64,000 nucleotides of DNA. Source: Pedobacter cryoconitis. GTDB lineage: Bacteria > Bacteroidota > Bacteroidia > Sphingobacteriales > Sphingobacteriaceae. The DNA lies in NCBI RefSeq assembly GCF_014200605.1, contig NZ_JACHCE010000008.1:62001-126000 (forward strand), written 5' to 3'. The notes beneath the pieces are model-generated. The model was not told the DNA's origin, did no database searches, and worked only from the letters and a program-made list of their open reading frames with translations. Shown here piece after piece: positions 26,706-35,884 of the stretch (position 1 is its first letter; the number at the start of each line of letters is the position of its first letter). Both the position numbers and the translations under genes were made by a program.

Positions 26706-28276
26706 AGTATTAGCTGGGCAGCGAATTCTCCTATCATAACAGTTGGAGCATTAGTGTTCGATGTTGTAATTCTTGGCATGATAGACGCATCGGCAATCCG
26801 CAAACCTGTTATACCATAAACTTGTAGCTTATTATTAACAACCGAATCGATATCACTTCCCATCGCACAAGAGCCAACCGGATGGAAATAGGTTGAGCAG
26901 GCATTTTTCACAAAAGCTTTAATATCATCTCTATCTATTCCTGATTTAGGAGCCACCCAAGATTTAATAATATTTTGCATAGGTTGTTGTGAAACTATTT
27001 TCATGCAAAGTTCTACTGCATTAATCATAGCTTCCATATCCCTTTCATCTGCCAGTAAATTTGGTTGAATTATAAGCTGGGCACTGGGGTCCTTCGACTG
27101 CAACTTCACAAAGCCGCGGCTATTTACCGAAACCAAAGTCGCAAATACACTAAAGCAATTCTCTGGTAATTGTACATGATCGGCTATCTCAGCTGACATT
27201 ATAGGTACCTGAATCGGTATAAGGTTAATGTCTGAATTTGGAAGTTCCGGTCTGCTTTTCCAGTATAAATTACTTCCACCAAGATTGTAGGTAAAATAAT
27301 CAATTGGTTTATTTGCCTGATAAGTCAGTGATACCAGCGGATGATCTTGCAGATTTTTTCCTACACCAGGAAGATTAAACTTAACATTGATATCAAGTTC
27401 TTTTAAATCATTCTCGTCGCCGATACCTGAAAGCATCAGGAGGCGTGGCGTTTCAAATACTCCAGCACAGAGTATAACTTCCTGGCTGGTAGATACATGA
27501 TGAATTTTAGCGTCTTTTGTGTAAATTAATCCAACGCACGCACCATTTTCAATAGTCAGTTCATTTACATTAGCACCAGTTATCACCGTCAGATTAAGGC
27601 TTTCTAAAACAGGTTTTAAATATCCGGAATATGGGCTGCACCTGATACCATCTTTAATATTTAAGCATAATGGTGCGGCACCTTCCGGGGCGGGGCCATT
27701 GATATCAGCCAAATAAGGAATCCCAAAAGATTTCGCAGCAGCGATGAATGAAGAATCGATAGGGTGAAGGTATTTAGTATTTCCTATAGATATAGGGCCA
27801 CCTGCTCCATGAAACATACTTTCTCCGCCTTCCCAATCTTCCGCCTTTTTGAATAATGGTAAAACAGAATTATAATCCCAACCTTGATTTCCCGCTGCTG
27901 CCCAGCCATCATAATCATCCTTGTTTCCCCTTGACCATATCATCCCATTAATACTGCCTGATCCACCCAATACTTTTCCTCTGGGCGCATAAATTAATCT
28001 GTTATTTAATAATGGGGACGGGGAATACTGATAAAGATAATCTTGTACTGATCCAATATTTTCGAGCCAGCGCGCTGGATTAAGTATGGTATCTATACCT
28101 TCGCCACTTTCGCCGGCTTCAATGAGCAGAACTGTGAACTTATTACTTTCTACAAGCCGGCGTGCAATCACGCAGCCCGCAGATCCACCACCAACAATAA
28201 TATAATCATAGTGCTTGTTAACCTGATCTTTTGCATCTTCACTGGATTGATTTGAATTTTCTTTTTTAGTTGTCAT
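26693..28276 (-). CDS. GMC-family FAD oxidoreductase (choline/alcohol dehydrogenase-like)
   Basis: 527 aa cytoplasmic flavoenzyme. The FAD-binding motif YDYIIVGGGSAGCVIARRL is at 23-41. GMC signature 1 is APRGKVLGGSGSINGMIWSR near 98-117 and signature 2 is VILCAGVFETPRLLMLSGIG. The active-site His lies in YFHPVGSCAMGSD and the partner Asn in TTSNTNAPTVMIGEFAA. The family oxidises primary alcohols to aldehydes; choline oxidation to betaine aldehyde is one option. A broken aldehyde dehydrogenase lies just upstream on the same strand, which would be the natural second step, so the pathway may once have been complete. Confidence 0.92.
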   Translation of the reverse strand: MTTKKENSNQSSEDAKDQVNKHYDYIIVGGGSAGCVIARRLVESNKFTVLLIEAGESGEGIDTILNPARWLENIGSVQDYLYQYSPSPLLNNRLIYAPRGKVLGGSGSINGMIWSRGNKDDYDGWAAAGNQGWDYNSVLPLFKKAEDWEGGESMFHGAGGPISIGNTKYLHPIDSSFIAAAKSFGIPYLADINGPAPEGAAPLCLNIKDGIRCSPYSGYLKPVLESLNLTVITGANVNELTIENGACVGLIYTKDAKIHHVSTSQEVILCAGVFETPRLLMLSGIGDENDLKELDINVKFNLPGVGKNLQDHPLVSLTYQANKPIDYFTYNLGGSNLYWKSRPELPNSDINLIPIQVPIMSAEIADHVQLPENCFSVFATLVSVNSRGFVKLQSKDPSAQLIIQPNLLADERDMEAMINAVELCMKIVSQQPMQNIIKSWVAPKSGIDRDDIKAFVKNACSTYFHPVGSCAMGSDIDSVVNNKLQVYGITGLRIADASIMPRITTSNTNAPTVMIGEFAAQLILKKR

Positions 28277-28413
28277 AATTGAATATTTATATTCAAAAAT
28301 CAGCTTACCAATAGCTAAAATCGTTCACCTATGGTAATAAATGAATGCCTGATAAGAAACGATTATAATTCTATTTTAATAAACAAACCATTTATTAAGC
28401 TCTTGAACCTTTT

Positions 28414-29742
28414 TCATATCAATGGTGGAAAGAGGTGCTTGATATCTTTATCTGCTGGCGAAAACAAGATGCCTTTTGCATGTGTGAGCGAATCAAACCC
28501 CATTTGCCTGCATAATTACCCATACCTGAATTTCCTATACCTCCATATGGCATAGTAATTATAAAGAGTTGAATATTAGTTTGATTTACTGCCCCTCCTC
28601 CAAAAGATAAAGTGCGAAGTAAGAATGCAGTTTGTTCTTTATCCTGGCTGAAAATATAAGCAGAAAGAGGCTTTCCGTTATCTTTTATTTTAGTTACTAC
28701 TTCTTTAATATCCCCATAAGACATAATTGGTAATATAGGATCGAATATTTCTTCCTCCATAATTTTATCGGTCCACTCGGTTGGGTAAATTAAAGTGGGT
28801 GCAAAATATCTGTTTTCTTCATTTCCATTACCGCCAGCAACTATTTTTTCCGGATCAATTAGTGATAATAATCGCCTTACTTGCACTGCGCTGATAATGT
28901 TTGAAAGATCATTTCCATTGACTGGAGTATTGCCATAAAAATCAACTAATGCTTTTTTTGCCTCAGCGATAAACTCTTCGGTTTTCGATTCATGGACATA
29001 GACATATCCTGGTGATGAACACCACTGTCCTCCCCAGGCCGTTGCGCCCCAAACTAACTTTCTTGCAGCATCTGCTATGTTTGCAGTCTGGTCAACGATG
29101 GCTGGATTTTGTCCACCTAATTCTAAAATTACTGGAGTTAGGTTTTCGGCAGCAGCGCGCATCACAATTTTTCCGACGCTTACACTTCCGGTAAAGAAAA
29201 TAAAATCAAATGGTAATTCTAATAATTGTGTTAATACTTCCTTTCTTCCGTGCACAACACTTACATCATGTTCCTCAAAATATCTTGGAATAAGAATATT
29301 GAGCAATGCGCTGGTTTCTTTCAATTCTTCGTGTGTCTTTAAAATGACTGTATTACCCCCGGAAAGTGCGGTAATTGCAGTAACAATAAACAAAGCAGCG
29401 GAGCGTTAAATGGGCCTACTACTAGCGTAACACCATATGGTTCCCGGTAAACTGTCCCATAATGACCGGCTTCGGAAAGAAATTTAGGAACTGGAACCGT
29501 TTGCGGCTCCATCCAGTTTATGAGTTGCGATTTAGTAAATTCAATAATACTAACGGGTGCATTAACTTCGATCACCACATCCAATAGAGCTGACTTGAAA
29601 TCTGAACTTAGAACTTGATAAAATGCCTGATCGTTTTCCTTTAACATTTTCTGCATTTGATTGAGCTGTTTTACACGCCATTCGTAACATCCGTATTAAA
29701 GTTGGCTTTCTGCTTGTCAAATAATTGATTAAATTGATTCAT
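28414..29742 (-). pseudogene. aldehyde dehydrogenase with three frameshifts
   Basis: Pieces in order: MNQFNQLFDKQKANFNTDVT from ATG 29742, a frame change near 29683, then WRVKQLNQMQKMLKENDQAF to VTLVVGPFNAPLL, a second change near 29400, then ITALSGGNTVILKTHEE, ILELGGQNPAIV and the catalytic-Cys segment GGQWCSSPGYVYV, then a third change near 28500 after MGNYAGKWG. The last frame gives FDSLTHAKGILFSPADKDIK and HLFPPLI with TGA at 28414. Assembled, it is a full class-3-type ALDH of about 440 residues with Cys and Glu sites present. Each break looks like a one-base loss. It lies between the GMC oxidoreductase and a Crp-type regulator. Confidence 0.88.
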
Positions 29743-29840
29743 GATTGTGTTTTTTATTCACTCAAAAATCGACTAATGAAAATAGTCAGGCATTCACCAA
29801 TGGTAACTAATGATAAGGTGATCGCTTTTTACCATTAAAC

Positions 29841-30458
29841 CTACCGTTCTTTGGCCATTCTGCCTCTTATTCTGCTTAAAGATTGTGGAGTGATCCCGAG
29901 ATAAGAAGCGATATAATAATTGGAAAAAAGTTGCAATAGGTGTGGTTCTTCAGCTAATAATTTTTTATAACGATCTGTTGCAGACATAGTCAGCATTGCA
30001 AACACGCGGTTATAAGTGACAATAAATACTTTTTCGTTCAAAATTCTTGTCCAATGCTCATATAATGGCTGTTTTTCAATGAGGCTAATTACATTTGACC
30101 TGCATAATTGTATTGCCTTAACTTCGGATAATGTTTCGATATTAAATGTTGACGGATCTCCAGTCAGAAAACTTTTATAGTCAATTAACCAGTGATTTTT
30201 AATATGACCGGATGAATTATTAAAATGAAATAACCAAGTCGTTGTTTTACCCGTAAATTCTGTGTAAAACGATCTCGCTTCACCTGAAACTATGAGATAG
30301 GCATATTTGCAGTCATCACCTTCTCTAAGTAAAAGATGGTCTTTGGGAAATGAAACCTCTTTACAATTTTCGGCAATTGCATTGATCGTTTCATCATCAA
30401 GTTTTACATCTTTTTTTATTTGATCTAAAAGCGGCAAATAAAATTTATTTTCAGTCAT
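29841..30458 (-). CDS. Crp/Fnr-family transcriptional regulator
   Basis: 205 aa. A cyclic-nucleotide-binding-like beta barrel (KDHLLLREGDDCKYAYLIVS near 39-58) is followed by a C-terminal winged HTH: SNYYIASYLGITPQSLSRIR, typical of the short Bacteroidota Crp relatives. The usual Arg/Ser that contact cAMP are not evident, so its ligand is unknown. It reads toward the ALDH/GMC genes with a 98-base gap and may control them. Confidence 0.88.
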   Translation of the reverse strand: MTENKFYLPLLDQIKKDVKLDDETINAIAENCKEVSFPKDHLLLREGDDCKYAYLIVSGEARSFYTEFTGKTTTWLFHFNNSSGHIKNHWLIDYKSFLTGDPSTFNIETLSEVKAIQLCRSNVISLIEKQPLYEHWTRILNEKVFIVTYNRVFAMLTMSATDRYKKLLAEEPHLLQLFSNYYIASYLGITPQSLSRIRGRMAKER

Positions 30459-30580
30459 ACCAATTTATAATATTTCTAATTTAATAGACGAAGCTATTGC
30501 AAGGAGACTTTTAATCAAACTAAAAACCTGCGAATTTGGCATTATCCGTCCTCAGTCAGGCGGATCGCTGAGCGAAATGG

Positions 30581-31174
30581 CTAGACCGTTCGCTCTTCCA
30601 CTTCACGTTTTATAATTTTGATTAAAACATTCATATTCATTGAATCCTGATATACTCTGGACATCAATACGCCGCCTTCTAACATTGCGAAAATCTTCAA
30701 AGCATACTCATCTACATCCCAATCCTTTTGAAACTCCCCATCAATTATTCCCTTTTTAAGGATCGCAGCAATACCCAGTTGTGCTTCTTTGATAGCAATT
30801 TGTACTTTCTCCCTGATCACCGGGTTAGTATCGTCGGCCTCCGTGCCGAAATTTAGCATCGGGCATCCGCCTTTAATAGGATGGTTGACCGGGTCATGAA
30901 GAAAATCAAGAAATGCGTATAGTTTTTCTTTAGCTGAATATTTTAAATTTGTTACTGTCCCCATCTTTACAAAAAAATCATTCAGGTTGTAGTCAACAAC
31001 ACTATATGCCAAGTGTTCTTTACTTTCAAAATGTGTGTATAGACTGCCTTTTCCCATTTTAGTAGCTTCCATTATATCACTTATTGTGGTAGCAGCAACA
31101 CCTTTAGTATTAAATACTTGTGCTGTTTGATGTATAATGAATTGCTTTGTGATTTCCGATTTTGTTCTTACCAT
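30581..31174 (-). CDS. TetR/AcrR-family repressor
   Basis: HTH near residues 10-50 (TTISDIMEATKMGKGSLYTH FES region, with GSLYTHFESKEHLAYSVV) and a TetR_C_6-like helical ligand domain. I place the start at ATG 31174 (MVRTKSEITK) because family members begin just before this helix and a TAAATTTG box sits at 31181-31188; an upstream in-frame ATG at 31198 would add 8 residues. It is divergent from the metal-dependent hydrolase gene, and a perfect palindrome lies within the hydrolase promoter. Confidence 0.9.
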   Translation of the reverse strand: MVRTKSEITKQFIIHQTAQVFNTKGVAATTISDIMEATKMGKGSLYTHFESKEHLAYSVVDYNLNDFFVKMGTVTNLKYSAKEKLYAFLDFLHDPVNHPIKGGCPMLNFGTEADDTNPVIREKVQIAIKEAQLGIAAILKKGIIDGEFQKDWDVDEYALKIFAMLEGGVLMSRVYQDSMNMNVLIKIIKREVEERTV

Positions 31175-31180
31175 AATTGG

Positions 31181-31188
31181 CAAATTTA
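31181..31188 (-). promoter_or_regulatory. candidate -7 box for the TetR gene
   Basis: Reads TAAATTTG on the minus strand, 6 bases before ATG 31174; use of this box would give a nearly leaderless message. A TTCGTTCGTTTA half-palindrome (31196-31210 region, plus strand) lies just upstream and may allow autorepression. Confidence 0.35.
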
Positions 31189-31232
31189 CGATGAACATTC
31201 GTTCGTTTATTTTTTATTTTATTTTATTTTAC

Positions 31233-31263
31233 TTGTAAACGAACGATCGTTCGTTTACATTTG
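31233..31263 (+). promoter_or_regulatory. promoter with embedded TetR operator
   Basis: TTG at 31233-31235 and TACATTTG at 31256-31263 are 20 bases apart, matching the Bacteroidota promoter TTG-N19to21-TAnnTTTG. A perfect 24-base palindrome at 31235-31258 (half GTAAACGAACGA) fills the spacer between them. A bound repressor would block sigma contact, so the hydrolase gene is expected to be repressed by the divergent TetR protein. Confidence 0.75.
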
Positions 31264-31303
31264 TGCTTTCAACAGACACAAAAACACTTTAACTCATTAA
31301 TTT

Positions 31304-31990
31304 ATGGAATTTACCTATTACGGACATTCTTGCTTTTCGGTATTAGCAGGTGGAAAAAGACTCTTATTTGACCCGTTCATTACTGGAAATGAACTAGCTA
31401 AGAATATCAATATAGAAGAGATCGAAGCTGATTACATTTTCGTATCTCACGGTCATTTTGATCATATCCTTGATGTGACAGTGATAGCAGCCCGTACTGG
31501 GGCAAAGGTTATAGGGAGCTGGGAACTTTATAACTACTTTAATCAGCAAGGCGTAAAAGACACACTACCCTTAAATCCTGGTGGTAAGGTGTCCCTTGAC
31601 TTTGGTGTAGTAAAGGCGGTGGCAGCACAGCATTCAAGTAGTTTTTCTGATGGCAGCTATGCCGGAACAGCAAGCGGATTTATTATAACCAGCAAAGATG
31701 GGAATTTCTATTACAGCGGCGATACTGCTCTTACTTTAGATATGACATTAATCAAGAGCTTCGCACACATCGACTTTGCCGTTTTCCCAATAGGTGACAT
31801 GCTTACCATGGGTATAGATGATGCTATCCAGGCGGCTAAGTTTGTCGAAACAACAAAAGTAATCGGTGTACATTATGATACTTTCGGATTCATAAAGATT
31901 GATCAAGAAGCCACGATCCGCGAATTTAGTGCTTCCTCCATAATATTGCAATTACCCAAAATCGGTGATCGTATAACTATCGAAAAATAG
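31304..31990 (+). CDS. UPF0173-type metal-dependent hydrolase (metallo-beta-lactamase fold)
   Basis: 228 aa cytoplasmic enzyme. The first metal-site motif is H49-G-H51-F-D53-H54 (FVSHGHFDHI), with the start signature YGHSCF at 6-11 and GDTALTLDM plus GVHYDTF for later ligands. The family is widespread and mostly uncharacterised (L-ascorbate-6-phosphate lactonase is a relative). It is the first gene after the TetR-regulated promoter, with a 41-base leader. Confidence 0.9.
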   Translation: MEFTYYGHSCFSVLAGGKRLLFDPFITGNELAKNINIEEIEADYIFVSHGHFDHILDVTVIAARTGAKVIGSWELYNYFNQQGVKDTLPLNPGGKVSLDFGVVKAVAAQHSSSFSDGSYAGTASGFIITSKDGNFYYSGDTALTLDMTLIKSFAHIDFAVFPIGDMLTMGIDDAIQAAKFVETTKVIGVHYDTFGFIKIDQEATIREFSASSIILQLPKIGDRITIEK

Positions 31991-32156
31991 AATTGCAATA
32001 ACAAGTCAGAATTGCAGCATTAAAAATGCCTGGCTCAACTGTTATTTTGTCTAACTCGTCATGTTGGGAATTGATCTTTTGTCAGGATCACTATAATTTC
32101 GAATTACAATTATATAAATAGAAAACAAATTAATATTAACCATAAATAAAACACAA

Positions 32157-32915
32157 ATGAAATCAGTAAAAATGTTATCTTTTATCCTGTTGATCCTTCT
32201 GGGCTCCAATGTAAGCCGTGCTCAGAATAAGACTACCAATAAACCCACTATTATCTTTGTACACGGTGTATGGGCTGATGGCTCAAGTTTTGTTGATCAG
32301 ATTACTGCATTGCAAAGTAAAGGGTATAATGTTATTTCCGTACAAAATCCAGTGACTTCTCTGGATGATGATGTTGCAGCGACAAAAAGAGCGATAGAAA
32401 TGGCACCTGGTAAAGTTATATTAGTTGGACATTCATGGGGCGGTTTTGTAATTACGCAAGCTGGTAATGATCCAAAAGTTTCCGGTCTTGTTTATATCGC
32501 TGCTTTTGCCCCTGATTCAGGTGAAAATGTTGCAACTTTATCATCAAAAGGCCCTGCTACTGAAATAAGTAAGTATTTTATCACCTCCGGGGAATTTATT
32601 TTCTTATCAAAAGAGGGAATGCAAAAGTCTTTTGCACAAGATCTGAGCGCTAAATTACAAAATCTGATTTACGCGACACAAATCCCATTAAAACAATCAG
32701 CATTTAGCGATAAAAGCCTTGCTCCTGCGTGGAAACAAAAAGCAAGCTGGTACATTCTTACCAAAAATGATAAAGCTTTAAGTCCTGAATTGCAGCGTTT
32801 TATGTCTAAAAGGATTAAGGCAAAGACAATTGAAATTGAATCTGGACACGTGGCTATGTTTTCCCATTCTAAAGAAATTTTGAATGTGATTGAAGAGGCC
32901 GCAAGCGCGCGATAA
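32157..32915 (+). CDS. exported alpha/beta hydrolase (EstC-like)
   Basis: 252 aa with a signal peptide to about residue 22 (VSRAQ). Oxyanion motif IIFVHGVWADGSSF at 32-45, nucleophile S93 in GHSWGG, and late His in ESGHVAMF near 230. The layout matches the pyrethroid-esterase/hydroxynitrile-lyase-like group in which the substrate varies. It lies 167 bases after the metal-dependent hydrolase and could share its transcript; the hairpin at 32951 ends it. Confidence 0.88.
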   Translation: MKSVKMLSFILLILLGSNVSRAQNKTTNKPTIIFVHGVWADGSSFVDQITALQSKGYNVISVQNPVTSLDDDVAATKRAIEMAPGKVILVGHSWGGFVITQAGNDPKVSGLVYIAAFAPDSGENVATLSSKGPATEISKYFITSGEFIFLSKEGMQKSFAQDLSAKLQNLIYATQIPLKQSAFSDKSLAPAWKQKASWYILTKNDKALSPELQRFMSKRIKAKTIEIESGHVAMFSHSKEILNVIEEAASAR

Positions 32916-32950
32916 TTCAAGTTATTTTAATCAGGTAATTAAAGATTAAT

Positions 32951-32985
32951 AAGGGGCAATGCAAAACTTATTGCCCCTTTATCAA
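32951..32985 (+). terminator. hairpin terminator after the alpha/beta hydrolase
   Basis: AAGGGGCAAT - 9 bases - ATTGCCCCTT, followed by a short T/A-rich tail. Confidence 0.7.
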
Positions 32986-33050
32986 TTATTTACTGAATAG
33001 TAAGATAAACGATCTTAATGATGAACTATTGTAAAAAATTAAAATAAAAG

Positions 33051-33485
33051 ATGAAAATCTACAGAAAATCTCTCCTAACCCTAATTTCTATTTTAAGTTT
33101 ATTGGTATTATTTCTTCCTGGAGCAGCTAAAGCGCAACAGTCCGGAATTACACGTACAGATCTTCAGCGGCATGACATCAGTGTTGCTGGATATGAAGCA
33201 ATTCAAGTTCGCGTCGATTTTAAACCCGGAATTGAGTTTGGCTTACACGCTCATTTTGGAGAAGAGATTATTTATGTACTTGAAGGAATACTAGAATATG
33301 ATATTGAAGGTAATCCCCCGGTTAAGCTAAAGGCAGGGGATGTGTTTTTTGTGCCGGCCGGGAAATATCATTCCGCTAAGAATATAGGGAACAATAATGC
33401 CGCAGAACTGGCAACTTATATTGTAGAAAAAGGTAAACAAATCCTTGTAATGAAAGAACAAGACCATTCAAAGAATAAATTGTAA
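33051..33485 (+). CDS. exported cupin-domain protein
   Basis: 144 aa with a signal peptide (LLVLFLPGAAKAQ, cleavage near 28). The single cupin domain shows motif 1 as GLHAHFGEEIIYVLEGILEY and motif 2 as KAGDVFFVPAGKYHSAKNIG, including the His-x-His and Glu metal ligands. Enzymatic or binding role unknown. The IS256-like element begins 31 bases after its stop, so its downstream region has been separated. Confidence 0.85.
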   Translation: MKIYRKSLLTLISILSLLVLFLPGAAKAQQSGITRTDLQRHDISVAGYEAIQVRVDFKPGIEFGLHAHFGEEIIYVLEGILEYDIEGNPPVKLKAGDVFFVPAGKYHSAKNIGNNNAAELATYIVEKGKQILVMKEQDHSKNKL

Positions 33486-33516
33486 ATTATTACAATGGCA
33501 AATTAGCCATAAGGGG

Positions 33517-34847
33517 GGAGTGTAACGTGAACTGTGTCAGTTAATAAATTAACGCCTCTCAGAAGCCTCTATTTTCCTTAAGGATTCTTTCACCAAATTT
33601 AATATAAAGTTGTGAAAATGCCAGGCCCCAATTATGCATTGGCATTGTCCATTTCTTACTAATGTTTTTAATGACCAGGTACATGAGTTTCATTAGTGCC
33701 AGTTCTGTAGAAAATACACCCTTGGTCTTAGTTATTTTACGGATTTGGCGGTGTACACCCTCAATCGGATTGGTGGTGTAAATTATCTTGCGAATCCCTT
33801 GGTCGTATTCAAAGAATGCAGAAAGGTTCAGCCAATTGTCCAACCAAGACTTGCAGCTCAAGGGATATTTCTTGCCCCATTTCTCTTCAAACTCCAGCAA
33901 CCTTTCATAGCCTTGCTGTTCATTGTTTGCCTGATAAATAGGCTTCATGTCCGCCATCACTGCCTTTTTATCTTTCTCAGGGACGTAACGCATCGAAGAA
34001 CGGATCTGGTGAACGATGCAAAGTTGTACCCTGGTTTTTGGAAAGATAGCCTCAACTGCTTCAGGGAAGCCTTTCAGTCCATCAATACAGACAATAAGTA
34101 TATCTTCCACACCACGCGTTTTCAGATCAGTTAAAACCGAAAGCCAGAATTTGGCGCCTTCATTTTCAGTAGTTTACAGTCCCAAGATATCCTTTTTGCC
34201 TTCAATGTCTACTCCCAGGATATTGTAGATCGCACGAGTTTCCACTACACCATTTACCCTGACTTTAAAAAACATACAATCCAGGAATACGAAAGGTTAG
34301 ACAGCCTCTAGCGGCCTGTTGCGCCACTCTTGCACCGCTGGCAGCACACTGTCGGTGATTCTTGAGATCTCAGCAGGAGAAATTTCCATAGCATACATTT
34401 CCAGCATATAATCACGCATCGCACGTGTACTCATCCCCATTGCATACATCGAAAGAATGTTGCCTTCTAATTCTTCTGTAATAATCAGTTGTCGTTTGGG
34501 TACCACTTTAGGCTCAAAAGTGCTGAGCCGATCTCGGCCAGTTTCCAGTTCAAACTCACCGGAGTTTAAACTGCGCACGGTCTTCTTGCTTTTGCCGTTT
34601 TTGCGATTTGGCTGCCCGGCTAATTTACTCTCAGCAATGTGGTGCTCCAGCTCGCCGGTCATCTTCGATTCTAGAAAGTGTTTCATCATAGGTGCCAGTA
34701 CTCCGTCGGTACCAGTCATCTTTTTGCCGGAATATAAGCCGGCTATAGCTTCCTTTTTGAAGCTCTCAAAATCAAAGTCTTCTAGTGTTGCCATGTTCAT
34801 ATCGATAGTTTAAAGTTACACTATTGACACAGTTTGGGAAACACCCT
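33517..34847. mobile_element. IS256-family insertion sequence, inactive
   Basis: About 1.33 kb. Terminal repeats share AACTGTGTCA at 33530-33539 and its complement TGACACAGTT at 34825-34834, within 22-base ends starting GAGTGT/GGGTGT. Flanks CCATAAGGGG (33507-33516) and CCATAGGGG (34848-34856) look like a target duplication that has since changed by one base. The only gene is the stopped transposase on the minus strand. Confidence 0.8.
33559..34800 (-). pseudogene. IS256-type transposase with two in-frame ochre stops
   Basis: 413 codons in a single minus-strand frame from 34800. N-terminal part holds GVLAPMMKHFLESKMTGELE; the middle has MSTRAMRDYMLEMYAMEISP; the DDE region has VFLDCMFFKVRVNG, DILIVCIDGLKGFPEAVEAI and CIVHQIRSSMRYV; the end has YTTNPIEGVHRQIRKITKTK. 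TAA codons at 34297-34299 and 34174-34176 interrupt it exactly where the family has Tyr (EAV-Y-PFVFLD and LGL-Y-TTENEG). There is no frameshift. Confidence 0.9.
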
Positions 34848-34920
34848 CCATAGGGGCTACTATCCGTTTTAAATATGTCTTGAATACTCAATATATATTC
34901 AAACTTATTTCAGATTCTGG

Positions 34921-35700
34921 TTATATATAGAGGTATTGCTCATCAGTATAATAGACTTTTTTATCAGAAATAACTTTCATTTTAATCATTCCTCCAGTTG
35001 GACTATTCTTTTTGCTTATATTATGAATCAACAATAAATCACTATCTGTTTTATTATATCCTATAGGATTTATTTTTCTTACTTGTTTAATAGCATCAAT
35101 AAAAACATATTTGATTGTTTTGTATAACAGCTTTACCTTAACAAGTGGAATCTTACTTACTATTGAAAAAGGAGAGATTCCAGCATACCAAAGAATTTCA
35201 TCCGCATAGGCTTCTCCAATTCCTCTAATCAGATTTTGATCCATCAATACACACTTAATTTCTTCACTTTTATTAGAAAATAAACCTATTAAATAATTAA
35301 AGGTGAATGCCTTACTTAAGGCATCAGGAATATCTGTATTGATAGGATTCAATCGAAACGTACTTGATTTTCGGGTATCTTTTACAGAAATAATTGATCC
35401 TCCGCTAAAATGGAGATTCAGTAAAAAAGGATCAGCCTCCAAATTTTGTTCTATTACCTGAATGAAAGCAGAAGTTGAGAAACTTAGCTCCAAGACAGAA
35501 TAACTCTTGAATTGTAACCTCAGTGACAAACCATCTCGCCATACTCTTTTTAATTCATGTTCGACAATGCTTTCACTTAGTATTTCTCTAGAAACATTTA
35601 TAGATTTTTCACATTGAAGGTCAACTTTTTGCAGAACTCTATTCTTAAATCTTTTTTCTAAGATTTCGGCACAATTCTCTAAATAGGGTATTTCAAACAT
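34921..35700 (-). CDS. Fpg/Nei-like protein lacking the catalytic proline
   Basis: 259 aa with the helix-two-turn-helix core LMDQNLIRGIGEAYADEILW followed by AGISPFS, the DNA-binding hallmark of Fpg/Nei base-excision glycosylases. The N-terminus is MFEIPYLEN where Fpg has MPELPEVE: Glu3 is kept but Pro2, whose amine attacks the lesion, is Phe. The C-terminal finger (NSPTGGMIKMKVISDKKVYY) has no Cys, so it is zinc-less. It may bind lesions or have lost glycosylase activity; related Bacteroidota proteins form their own subfamily. It reads toward the IS256 element and away from the two-component genes. Confidence 0.8.
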   Translation of the reverse strand: MFEIPYLENCAEILEKRFKNRVLQKVDLQCEKSINVSREILSESIVEHELKRVWRDGLSLRLQFKSYSVLELSFSTSAFIQVIEQNLEADPFLLNLHFSGGSIISVKDTRKSSTFRLNPINTDIPDALSKAFTFNYLIGLFSNKSEEIKCVLMDQNLIRGIGEAYADEILWYAGISPFSIVSKIPLVKVKLLYKTIKYVFIDAIKQVRKINPIGYNKTDSDLLLIHNISKKNSPTGGMIKMKVISDKKVYYTDEQYLYI

Positions 35701-35855
35701 AGTTTTCTTAGGAATTAGATGCTGTTAATAGTAATGATACGATGCTTTGGTTGTAATATTATGTCTCTTATCAATTCAGTATTGATCTAAATCAATTCTA
35801 ACATGGATTTTAATAATATAATTATTGCATTCTTAAATTAATTAAGCTTCAAAAA

Positions 35856-35874
35856 GTCTTCAGATTTTAACATT
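35856..35874 (+). promoter_or_regulatory. candidate regulator site before the two-component genes
   Basis: GTCTTCAGATTTTAACATT lies 11 bases before the response-regulator ATG. The words GTCTTCAGA and TTAACATT both recur in front of the thioredoxin gene (37875-37883 and 37902-37909), suggesting a common controller, probably the regulator encoded here. Confidence 0.4.
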
Positions 35875-35884
35875 ATATTTATTT

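Noticed and set aside
34297..34299. Genome-wide recoding of TAA as Tyr
   Set aside because: Dozens of other genes here end at TAA at their expected family length, so TAA is a normal stop.
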